Shown piece by piece: positions 11,970-21,333 of a stretch of DNA of 64,000 nt; position 1 is the stretch's first letter; the number at the start of each line of letters is the position of its first letter. Where the stretch lies: NCBI RefSeq assembly GCF_047511655.1, contig NC_133395.1, positions 68,109,910 through 68,173,909 of the forward strand. The letters run 5' to 3'. Both the position numbers and the translations under genes were made by a program. The DNA comes from Castor canadensis (Eukaryota; Chordata; Mammalia; Rodentia; Castoridae). Below the pieces are notes generated by a model. It ran no database searches and had not been told where the DNA came from. It worked only from the letters and a program-made list of their open reading frames with translations.

Positions 11970-12180
11970 TTCTCTAGGACACCAGGCTAGCTAGGTGGCC
12001 ATCTTGTCTTAGGCTAGTCAGCCGCCATGAGAAAAGGGCAAGAAAGAGGAGAAGGAGAAGCCTAACTGTGTAAAAACAGGAAAAAATTTGAACATATGAA
12101 GTGTGGGAGACTCCTGAAGGGAACTCTTTGATTTTTTTAGTGGGTTTGACGTGCTGGAAACATAATGGACATAGCATCCC

Positions 12181-12330
12181 TGACGTGTGGCATCATCATG
12201 GGAGGTCGTAGGGGGGCGGGGCTGCACTGGCCACGTGACAGGGTTCCGTAGCGCGACCCAGGGTTAAGGCAACTGACCCGAGGAACCTCATTTTGTGGCC
12301 GAAATATTGGTCCCGCCCTTCGTGAACCGT
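12181..12330 (+). promoter_or_regulatory. GC box / E-box cluster in the retrocopy 5' UTR
   Basis: A CpG-rich block has a CRE-like TGACGT (12,181), a GC box GGGGCGGGGC (around 12,213-12,222) and CCACGTGACA (12,231-12,240, a USF-type E-box). An inverted GC box CCCGCCC lies nearby, around 12,312-12,318. YY1-like GCCATCTTG lies upstream at about 11,997. Such words are typical of CpG-island promoters. Promoter activity here is inferred only from motifs. Confidence 0.35.
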
Positions 12331-12660
12331 TGAAGCACATCTTTCCAGCGTCTTTGCCCTTTTTAAGACCATTCTGCAAGTCTGTAGTTCTCACCTGGGT
12401 TTGGATTCGATATTAAGAACAAAAAGAAGATGCACCTGGACTTCCCTCCCAACCCTCTGTATTTTTAAGCATCAGGTGGAATTTGGGGTTCTCTGGCTGT
12501 AGCTTACGTTTACTGGATGAAAACAGAAACCAGTTCTACCTTCCTCAGTGAACAATTCATTATTATCATAAGTGTCTCCTACTGAACACACCTCTAGTTG
12601 TTCTTTAAGCTACAAAAAACTGTGCACAAGTTTGTCTGACATTTGCCCTGTCAAGTGTTC

Positions 12661-13905
12661 ATGATGCTGGGCCCCGAGGGAGGTGAAGGCTTCCTGGTCA
12701 AACTTCGTAGTCTGCCCTGGTCCTGTTCAATTGAGGACGTGCAGAACTTTCTTTCCAACTGCACAATTCACAATGGGGTTGCAGGTGTCCATTTCATTTA
12801 TACTAGAGAAGGCAGGCAGAGTGGTGAGGCTTTTGTTGAACTTGAATTACAAGATGATGTAAAATTGGCCCTGAAAAAAGACAGGGAAAGCATGGGACAC
12901 CGGTACATTGAGGTGTTCAAGTCACACAGAACCGAGATGGATTGGGTGTTGAAACACAGTGGTCCAAACAGTGCTGACAGCGCCAACGATGGTTTCGTGT
13001 GGCTTTGAGGACTCCCATTTGGATGCACAAAGGAAGAAATCGTTCAGTTCTTCTCAGGGTTGGAAATCATGCCAAACGGGATCACATTACCAGTGGACCC
13101 AGAGGGCAAGATTACAGGGGAGGCCTTTGTACAGTTTGCCTCACAGGAGTTAGCTGATAAGGCTCTAGGGAAGCACAAGGAGAGAATAGGGCACAGGTAT
13201 ATTGAAGTGCTCAAGAGCAGTCAGGAGGAAGTTAGATCATACTCAGATTCTCCTTTTAAGTTCATGTCTGTACAGCGGCCAGGGCCCTATGATCGGCCTG
13301 GCACAGCCCGGAGGTATATTGGCATTGTGAAACAGGCAGGCCTGGAGAGGATGAGATCCAGTGCCTACAGTGCAAACTATGGAGGCTACAAGGAGTAAAG
13401 CGGCCTCAACTATGGCTATGGCTTCACTGACCTGTTTGGAAGAGACCTCAACTACTGTCTCTTGGGAATGTATGACCATAGATACGGAGACAGTGAGTTC
13501 ACAGTGCAGAGCACCACTGGCCACTGTGTTCACATGAGCGGGATGCCCTACAAAGCGACCAAGAACGACATTTACAACTTCTTCTCTCCACTTAACCCAG
13601 TGAAAGTTCATATTGAGATTGGCCCTGATGGAAGAGTAACAGGAGAATCTGATGTTGAGTTTGCCATCCATGAAGAAGCTGTGGCAGCTATGTCAAAAGA
13701 CAGGGCCAACATGCAGCACAGATACATAGAACTGTTCCTGAATTCAACAACAGGGGCCAGCAATGGAGTTTATAGCAGCCAAGTGATGCAGGGCATGGGG
13801 GTGTCTGCGGCCCAGGCCACTTACAGTGGCCTGGAGAGCCAGTCAGTGAGTGGCTGTTACGGGGCCAGCTATAGCGGTCAGAACAGCATGGGTGGATATG
13901 ACTAG
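12661..13905 (+). pseudogene. HNRNPF: HNRNPF pseudogene coding region, two stops
   Basis: The frame is one long register of 414 codons plus stop; human hnRNP F has 415 residues. No net frameshift occurs. Three quasi-RRM domains are visible (about residues 10-90, 110-190 and 288-365), with Gly/Tyr-rich linkers and end. Inactivating changes are TGA at 13,006-13,008 (codon 116, expected CGA Arg, a CpG decay) and TAA at 13,396-13,398 (codon 246, expected Tyr). One codon is missing in the TTDLF stretch. In qRRM3 the Arg of the expected HMRG is Ser (codon 293). From memory, the Arg at 116 and the one at human position 294 are G-tract contact residues. The start is the first of two adjacent ATGs, as in the parent; an in-frame ATG at 12,643 is upstream UTR. 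Confidence 0.96.
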
Positions 13906-14237
13906 TTTTCTAGGAGCATTTGAGTTATTTCAATCAAATTTTTATAAGCAGTGAAGAGCAGTTTATAACTCTAGAGGAAGCTGTGGGACCCATTTTGCAC
14001 CGAGTTTGTGAAATCTAGATTAAAAAATTACATCTTCAGTGTTTTCTCATGCAAACCTTTCTTCTCGCATGTGATATTAAGTGAACTAAAAACATTTTTT
14101 TCTGCTTTTCTGTATTAACATTTTGGTAGTTACTTTAGTGATGTTATCCGAGTTAAGTATGGTAAAAGTGGATCTTTTACACCACACCACAATGAGCACA
14201 TTGGGGAGACGTACTTTTTTTGAGAACTCAAAGGTGC

Positions 14238-14250
14238 TAGATCCCTAATT
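14238..14250 (+). repeat. Left TSD of reverse ID element
   Basis: tagatccctaatt, identical to 14,413-14,425. Confidence 0.8.
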
Positions 14251-14412
14251 TATATATACACATGAATATATACATATATACGTATATATATTCATGTGTG
14301 TGTATGTGTGTATATATATCTATATATAGTGGTCTTTGGCAATACTGGGGTTTGAACTCAAGGCCTTGTGCTTGCTACTTAGGCACTCTATCACTTGAGC
14401 CACTCCCCCAGT
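14251..14412 (-). mobile_element. ID-type (tRNA-Ala-like) SINE, reversed, with TA/CA tail
   Basis: Read on the minus strand it shows 'gagtggctcaagtgatagag', then 'ttgagttcaaaccccag', the A and B box region of ID SINEs. The tail side (14,251-14,328) is a TA/TG microsatellite, evidently a decayed A-rich tail. A perfect 13-bp TSD flanks the whole unit. It lies in the 3' UTR of the HNRNPF retrocopy, inserted either after it or already in the parent gene. Confidence 0.85.
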
Positions 14413-15263
14413 TAGATCCCTAATTCAAAGAGAAACATTTCTCATCCATTCTAGTTTATATTTTCATTTAAAATCTTTTAGGTTAAGTTTAAGCTTTTTC
14501 AAAGTTAGTTTTAAGAATTGAGACACAATATTAACACTGTAAGAATTGATGAGGGCTTCACTTAGAGTTTGCTTTGTACTGCAGTTTCCTTTTGGGTGTA
14601 TTTTGCTAAGTGAAACTTGTTAAATGTTTGGTTAAAATTTTTTCTCAGACTTTTCACCATGAAAAAATATGTACATGTGCTATAAACATTAGCTCTGGTT
14701 TTATTACTCAGATATCTTCATGACTATGCCTTATTCTCAGAATTGCCCATTTCTAAAACCTTAAATTCCAAAGGTTCATGTTTTGAAGACAGTTATGTTT
14801 TTCTAGCACTCCTACTCCCTAATTACTACCACAGCAACAATACAATCCTTTGGCATGTTCATTCTTTCCCCTTTGTGTTGCCTGTAAAGCTAGATTTGTG
14901 ATCATCAATTTTAACATTCCCTTAACCCTTGTGCCATTACCTGGGCCCTTGGCCATTTTATTGAACCTATTCAGCAATACTCCAACCCTTCTGTTTTAGT
15001 TTCCCCTAAAGAAGGTTGGCAATTATGACAATTCTCTCCCACATCTTTTTCTTTTTGCCAGCATTTAAAATCTCCTATCCTAATGAGTCAAGAAAACAAA
15101 CTCAATTTGATTTATCTAGCTGTATCTTTTAACAGTCCCTACATCTACCATGTAGAAGGAAAGCTCACTTCATACCCTGCTGTCATTCTGAATAACTGAG
15201 TTACAGTGGTTCCCAAAATCAGGGGAAAAAGCCTTACATCCTGAGGTAAAACAAAAATGACAA

Positions 15264-15348
15264 AAGGGCTTGGGATGTAGGTGTCATAGAGTGCTTAGCT
15301 AGCATGTGCAAGGCCCAGAGATTGATGCTCAGCACCACAAGAAAAAAT
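15264..15348 (+). mobile_element. ID-type SINE in retrocopy 3' UTR
   Basis: 'gggcttgggatgtaggtgtc' followed by 'tagctagcatgtgcaaggcc' and an A-rich end. The candidate TSD is aaaatgacaa (15,254-15,263) and aaagtgacaa (15,349-15,358), one mismatch. Confidence 0.8.
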
Positions 15349-15654
15349 AAAGTGACAATAGTGATACCACAACCAAGTACACATCAGGGTTATGGTATGA
15401 AGTTCTATTCCCCATATAAATGAAACCTTGAGCCTAAGCCTTCTCGTAAAATTACATTCCCTAAAATCAATGAAACAGCTTTTTCAATGCTGGTGTTTGA
15501 AAATGTGACAACAGTGTGAGAATTGTTTCCACACTGAACAATTTCTAGATTCTATAAACTTGGAATTTTGTAGTTTTTCACTTAAACAGTTGTAATTTCT
15601 ACTTTGTGACCCTGTTCTTCTAAAGACTGGATTTCCTTGCACACTTTTCTTGCA

Positions 15655-15660
15655 AATAAA
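15655..15660 (+). terminator. Polyadenylation signal of the HNRNPF retrocopy
   Basis: AATAAA about 10-15 bases before the start of the A-rich tail, as expected at the end of a reverse-transcribed mRNA. Confidence 0.8.
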
Positions 15661-15683
15661 CTTTAAAAGATTAAAAAATAAAA

Positions 15684-15698
15684 AAGAAATTCCAAGAC
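15684..15698 (+). repeat. Right TSD of HNRNPF retrocopy
   Basis: Exact copy of 11,955-11,969, directly after the A-rich tail; L1 ORF1 resumes at 15,699 in frame. Confidence 0.95.
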
Positions 15699-16640
15699 AA
15701 CAAAAATAGAGAATTTGAAAAAGCAAAAGAAGAAATAAAGGAAACCATAGAAGCACTGTATAAACACCAAAGTGAAAGAGAGAACACAATGAATAAACAG
15801 ATAAATGAACTCAGGACAAAAATAGACAAGATTAAAGAGGAAAACTGCCAGGATATGGAAAACCTCAGACAAAAGAATGAAACAGAACTGCAAAACAAAA
15901 CGGAAGGCCAATCCAGCAGAATAGAAAAAACAGAAGACAAAATCTCAGAACTTGAAGATGAAATGGAAATTAAAGGAAAAACCGAAGAACTATTAATTAA
16001 ACAACTCAAGACCTGTGAAAAGAAAATGCAAGAACTCACCGACTCCATCAAAAGACCAAACTTGAGAATTATGGGCATCGAAGAAGGAGAAGAGGTGCAA
16101 GCGAAGGGAATGCGTAATATATTCAACAAAATAATAACGGAAAATTTCCCAAATCTAGAGAAAGATATTCCCATACAGATGCAAGAGGCCTCCAGGACAC
16201 CAAACAGACCAGATCAAAATAGAACTATTCCATGACATATCATCATTAAAATAACAAGTTCAGAAACTAAGGAAAGAAAATTGAAGGCTGTAAGAGAGAA
16301 AACACAAGTAACATACAAAGGTAAACCCATCAAAATCACAGCAGACTTCTCAACAGAAACATTAAAAGCAAGAAGAGCGTGGGGTGAGATCTTCCGGGCA
16401 CTGAATGAAAATAACTTCAACCCCAAGATACTCTACCCAGCAAAGCTATCATTCAAAATAGATGGAGCAATAAAAGTCTTCCATGATAAGCAGAAACTAA
16501 AACAATATGTGACCACAAAGCCACCATTACAAAAGATTCTGACAGGGATTCTGCACACAGAAAGTGACACCCAGCTTAACCATGAAAAGACAGGCAGCAG
16601 CAAACCACAGGAAAAGAAAAAGCAAGACAGTAGAGAGTAA
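15699..16640 (+). pseudogene. L1 ORF1, coiled coil and C-terminal part (broken)
   Basis: The frame continues that of 11,709-11,969. First comes a long Lys/Glu/Asn-rich coiled coil, up to about the LRIMGIEEGEE motif. Next is the L1 RRM-like region with the 'NIFNKIITENFPNLEKD' stretch, then the conserved C-terminal domain with ADFSTETLKARRAW and ILYPAKLSFK. A TGA at 16,233-16,235 interrupts the C-terminal third; the frame is otherwise open to TAA at 16,638-16,640. ORF1p binds L1 RNA as a trimer; this copy cannot make a full protein. Confidence 0.9.
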
Positions 16641-16690
16641 CATCAAGTTAGGTACACACAATCAAACCTTCAAACAATTAAGACAACTAA

Positions 16691-19600
16691 ATGGCAGGAA
16701 TCACCACATACCTATCAGTACTAGTGCTTAATGTTAATGGACTTAATTCACCCATCAAAAGACACCATTTGACAAAATGGATTAAAAAAGAAGATCCAAC
16801 AATTTGTTGCTTACAGGAGACTCATCTCACTGACAGAAATAAGCATATGCTTAGGATGAAAGGCTGGAAGAAGATTTACCAAGCCAATGGCCCCCGAAAA
16901 CAGGCAGGAGTAGCAATACTTATCTCTGACAAAGTAGACTTCAAACATACATTGATCAAACGAGATAAAGAAGGACATTCCATACTAATAAAAGGGGAAA
17001 TAGACCAAAAGGAAATAATAATCATCAATCTGAACGCACCCAATGTCAACGCACCCAATTTCATCAAACATACCCTGAAAGACCTAAAAGCATATATAAA
17101 CGACAACACAGTGGTTGTGGGAGACTTTAATACCCCATTATCATCAATAGATAGGTCATCCAAACAAAACATCAATAAAGAAATCCAAGATCTAAAATAT
17201 GCAATAGGTCAAATGGACCTAGTAGATGTCTACAGAACATTTCATCCAACCTCTACACAATATACATTCTTCTCAGGAGCCCATGGAACCTTCTCCAAAA
17301 TAGATCATATCCTAGGGCACAAAGCAAGCCTCAGCAAATATAAGAAAATAGAAATAATACCGTGCATACTATCTGACCACAATGCAGTAAAAGTAGAACT
17401 CAACAACAAAAGTAAAAACAAAAAACATGCAAACAGCTGGAAACTAAACAACTCATTACTTAATGAAGAATGGATCATCAATGCAACAAAAGAGGAAATT
17501 AAAAAGTTCCTGGAAGTCAATGAAAATGAAAACACAACCTACCAGAACCTATGGGACACAGCTAAGGCAGTCTTGAGAGGAAAGTTTATAGCCATGAGTG
17601 CATATATTAAAAAGATTGAAAGATCCCAAATCAATGACCTAATGATACATCTCAAACTCCTAGAAAAACAAGAACAAGCAAATCCCAAAACAAATAGAAG
17701 GAGAGAAATAATAAAAATAAGAGCTGAAATCAACGAAATAGAAACCAAAAAAACCATACAAAGAATTAAAGAAACAAAAAGTTGGTTCTTTGAAAAAATA
17801 AACAAGATCGATAGGCCCTTGGCAAACCTGACTAAAATGAGGAGAGAAAAAACCCAAATTAGTAGAATTAGGAATGCAAAAGGGGAGATAACAACAAACA
17901 CCATGGAAGCCCAGGAAATCAGCAGAGACTACTTTGAGAACCTATATTCAAATAAATTTGAAAATCTAAAAGAAATGGACAGATTTCTAGATACATATGA
18001 TCATCCAAAACTGAACCAAGAGGAAATTAATCACCTGAATAGACCTATAACACAAAATGAAATTGAAACAAAAATCAAGAGTCTCCCCAAAAAGAAAAGT
18101 CCAGGACCTGATGGATTCTCTGCTGAATTCTATCAGACCTTTAAAGAAGAACTGATACCAACCCTCCTTAAACTGTTCCATGAAATAGAAAGGGAAGGAA
18201 AACTGCCTAACACATTTTATGAAGCCAGTATTACACTTATCCCAAAACCAGGCAAAGACACCTCCAAAAAGGAGAACTATAGGCCAATCTCCTTAATGAA
18301 CATTGATGCAAAAATCCTCAACAAAATAATGGCAAATCGAATTCAGCAACACATCAAAAAGATTATTCACCACGACCAAGTAGGCTCATCCCAGGGATGC
18401 AGGGGTAGTTCAACATACAAAAATCAATAAATGTAATAAACCACATTAACAGAAGGAAAGACAAAAACCACTTGATCATCTCAATAGATGCAGAAAAAGC
18501 CTTTGATAAGATCCAACATCATTTCATGATAAAAGCTCTAAGAAAACTAGGAATAGAAGGAAAGTTCCTCAACATTATAAAAGCTATATATGACAAACCT
18601 GTAGCCAGCATTACACTTAACGGAGAAAAACTGAAACCATTCCCTCTAAAATCAGGAACCAGACAAGGATGCCCACTATCTCCACTCCAATTCAACATAG
18701 TACTGGAATTCCTAGCCAGAGCAATTAGGCAAGAAGAAGGAATAAAAGGAATACAAATAGGTAAAGAAACTGTCAAAATATCCCTATTTGCAGATGATAT
18801 GATCCTATACCTTAAAGATCCAAAAACCCTATTCAAAAGCTCCTAGACACCATCAACAGCTATAGGAAGGTAGCAGGATATAAAATCAACATAGAAAAAT
18901 CATTAGCATTTCTACACACTAACAATGAGCAAACGGAAAAAGAATGTATGAAAACAATTCCATTTACAATAGCCTCAAAAAAAATCAAATACCTAGGTGT
19001 AAACCTAACAAAAGATGTGAACAACCTCTACAAGGTAAACTATACACTTCTGAAGAAAGAGATTGAGGAAGACTATAGAAAGTGGAGAGATCTCCCATGC
19101 TCATGGATTGGTAGAATCAACATAGTAAAAATGTCTATACTCCCAAAAGTAATCTACATGTTTAATGCAATTCCCATCAAAATTCCAATGACATTCATTA
19201 AAGAGATTGAAAAATCTACCATGAAATTTATATAGAAACACAAGAGGCCACGAATAGCCAAGGCAATACCCAGTCAAAAGAACAATGCAGGAAGTATCAC
19301 AGTACCTGACTTCAAACTATATTACAAAACAATAACAATAAAAACAGCATGGTACTGGCACAGAAACAGACATGAAGACCAGTGGAACAGAATAGAGGAC
19401 CCAAATATGAAGCCACACAACTATAACCAACTTATCTTTGACAAAGGAGCTAAAAATATACAATGGAGAAATAGCAGCCTCTTCAACAAAAACTGTTGGA
19501 AAAACTGGTTAGCAGTCTGCAAAAAACTGAAACTAGATCCATGTATATCACCCTATACCAAGATTAACTCAAAATGGATCAAGGATCTTAATATCAGACC

Positions 19601-20499
19601 ACAAACTCTTAAGTTGATACAGGAAAGAGTAGGAAATACTCTGGAGTTAGTAGGTATAGGTAAGAACTTTCTCAACAAAACCCCAGCAGCACAGCAACTA
19701 AGAGATAGCATAGATAAATGGGACCTCATAAAGCTAAAAAGCTTCTGTTCATCAAAAGAAATGGTCTCTAAACTGAAGAGAACACCCACAGAGTGGGAGA
19801 AAATATTTGCCAACTATACATCAGACAAAGGACTGATAACCAGAATATATAGGGAACTTAAAAAACTAAATTCTCTCAAAACTAATGAACCAATAAAGAA
19901 ATGGGCACGTGAACTAAACAGAACTTTCTCAAAAGAAGAAATTCAAATGTCCAGAAAACACATGAAAAAATGCTCACCATCTCTAGCAATAAAGGAAATA
20001 CAAATTAAAACCACGCTAAGATTCCACCTCACCCCTGTTAGAATAGCCATCATCAGCAACACCACCAACAACAGGTGAAGATGTGGGGAAAAAGGAACCC
20101 TCTTATACTGTTGGTGGGAATGTAGACTAGTACAACCACTCTGGAAAAAAATTTGGAGGCTACGTAAAAAGCTAGACATTGATCTACCATTTGATCCAGT
20201 AATACCACTCTTGGGGATATACCCAAAAGACTGTTACTCCAGAGGCACCTGCACACCCATGTTTATTGCGGCACTATTCACAATAGCCACATGATGGAAA
20301 CAGCCAAGATGCCCCAGCACTGACGAATGGATTAAGAAAATGTGGTATCTATACACAATGGAATTTTATGCAGCCATGAAGAATGGAATGTTATCATTTG
20401 CTGGTAAATGGGTGGAATTGGAGAACATCATTCTGAGTGAGGTTAGCCTGGCCCAAAAGACCAAAAATCGTATGTTCTCCCTCATATGTGGACATTAGA
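16691..20499 (+). pseudogene. L1 ORF2 (endonuclease and reverse transcriptase), broken
   Basis: ORF2p nicks target DNA and reverse-transcribes RNA. The first 579 codons (16,691-18,430) are open. The AP-like endonuclease has N14 (NVNGL), E43 (QETH), GDFNT near residue 144, SKIDHILG and SDHNAV. The start of the RT follows, with [11 protein letters not shown] and YRPISLMN. A one-base loss near 18,383 and a TAG just after break the frame. The RT active site FADD lies at about 18,787-18,798 in another frame. A further shift occurs near 18,826, a TAG at 19,233, and another shift after 20,078. The C-terminal segment ends TAG at 20,497-20,499. All domains are present, but none of the full protein is readable. 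Confidence 0.95.
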
Positions 20500-20994
20500 T
20501 CAAGGGTAAACACAACAAGGGGATTGGACTATGAGCACATGATAAAAGCGAGAGCACACAAGGGAGGGGTGAGGATAGGTAAGACACCTAAAAAATTAGC
20601 TAGCATTTGTTGCCCTCAACGCAGAGAAACTAAAGCAGATACCTTAAAAACAACTGAGGCCAATAGGAAAAGGGGAACAGGTACTGGAGAAGAGGTTAGT
20701 TCAAGAAGAATTAACCTAGAAGGTAACACCCACGCACAGGAAATCAATGTGAGTCAATGCCCTGTATAGCTATCCTTATCTCAACCAGCAAAAACCCTTG
20801 TTCCTTCCTATTATTGCTTATACTCTCTCTACAACAAAATTAGAAATAAGGGCAAAATAGTTTCTGCTGGGTATTGAGGGTGGGGAGAGGGAGGGGGCGG
20901 AGCGGGTGGTAAGGGAGTGGGTGGGAGCAGGGGGGAGAAATGAACCAAGCCTTGTATGCACATATGAATAATAAAAGAAAAAATGAAAAAAAAA
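20500..20994 (+). mobile_element. L1 3' UTR with G-rich polypurine tract and A tail
   Basis: Contains 'gggcaaaatagtttctgctg', then a G-rich purine run (about 20,868-20,938) able in principle to form G-quadruplexes, then 'gtatgcacatatgaataa' and an A-rich tail. The same 3' UTR type is present at 5,416, 24,679 (reverse) and 26,433 (reverse). Confidence 0.9.
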
Positions 20995-21006
20995 AAGAAA
21001 TGTTAA
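20995..21006 (+). repeat. Right TSD of the full-length L1
   Basis: Exact copy of 10,045-10,056. It is also the left flank of the composite SINE. Confidence 0.85.
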
Positions 21007-21009
21007 AGA

Positions 21010-21333
21010 AGGACAGGAGCAGTGATTTGTGCTTTCGACCCCAGCTTCTCAAGAGGCAGGGATCAGAGGACAGTCTAGGCAAAAAAAATCAGCAAGATTT
21101 TCATCTCAATCAATAAGCTGGGCAGTGGTGGTTCACACCTCTAAAACCAGCTAGGCAGGAAGCAGAGGTACGAGGATGGTGGTTTGAGACTGACTCCAGG
21201 CAAAAACACAAGCTCTTACCTCAAAAGAACTAAAGCAAAATTGGCTGGATGCATGGATCAAATGTTAGAGTGCCTGCCTAACAAGTATAATACCCTGTGT
21301 TCTAGCTCTTGTACATGCCCCCCAAAAAAGAAA
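21010..21333 (+). mobile_element. Composite SINE: B1-like + B1-like + ID
   Basis: Two B1-like units ('agcagtgatttgtgctttcg', then 'gggcagtggtggttcacacc' with 'gtggtttgagactgactcc') are followed by an ID-like unit ('attggctggatgcatggatc', 'gagtgcctgcctaacaagta') and an A-rich end. The flanks aagaaatgttaaa (20,995-21,007) and aagaaatgctaaa (21,334-21,346) act as its TSD with one mismatch. Confidence 0.8.

Larger units (their letters stand above)
11970..15683 (+). pseudogene. HNRNPF: HNRNPF processed pseudogene (full retrocopy)
   Basis: An intronless copy of the mRNA for hnRNP F, a nuclear protein that binds G-tracts and regulates splicing and polyadenylation. It has a 5' UTR (11,970-12,660), a coding part (12,661-13,905) and a 3' UTR ending in AATAAA at 15,655 plus a short, decayed A tail. 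A perfect 15-bp TSD flanks it. It sits in ORF1 of a full-length L1 in the same orientation, so it is younger than that L1. Two SINEs lie in its 3' UTR. It was assigned to HNRNPF rather than HNRNPH1/H2 from residues such as [11 protein letters not shown], the SVEDVQNFL-like stretch, [19 protein letters not shown] and the C-terminal QNSMGGYD ending. Confidence 0.96.
10057..20994 (+). mobile_element. Full-length L1 retrotransposon, split by a retrocopy
   Basis: A complete L1 runs from 'gagattccaagatggtggc' to an A-rich tail, with a perfect 12-bp TSD. In order it has a 5' UTR (10,057-11,708), ORF1 in two parts (11,709-11,969 and 15,699-16,640), a short spacer, ORF2 (16,691-20,499) and a 3' UTR with a G-rich polypurine tract. 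Without the 3.7-kb HNRNPF insertion and its second TSD copy it would be about 7.2 kb, a normal length for a rodent L1 with a long 5' UTR. It is dead: ORF1 has a stop besides the insertion, and ORF2 has frameshifts and stops. It was inserted into an ancient L1 in the same orientation. Confidence 0.95.

Noticed and set aside
12643-13008. A short intact gene beginning at the ATG 12,643
   Set aside because: The upstream ATG is in the retrocopy 5' UTR; the frame ends at a premature stop in the HNRNPF pseudogene.
13243-13671. 142-codon minus-strand frame
   Set aside because: Shadow of the HNRNPF coding sequence on the opposite strand.
14328-15348. tRNA genes at the ID elements
   Set aside because: These are tRNA-derived SINEs with A-rich tails and TSDs and decayed tRNA halves, not functional tRNA genes.
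11970-15683. Assignment to HNRNPH1 or HNRNPH2
   Set aside because: N-terminal and C-terminal residues and the linker wording fit HNRNPF clearly better than the H paralogs.
16691-18430. 579-codon open frame as an active L1 ORF2
   Set aside because: It stops in the RT domain by frameshift and TAG; the rest of ORF2 is in other frames.
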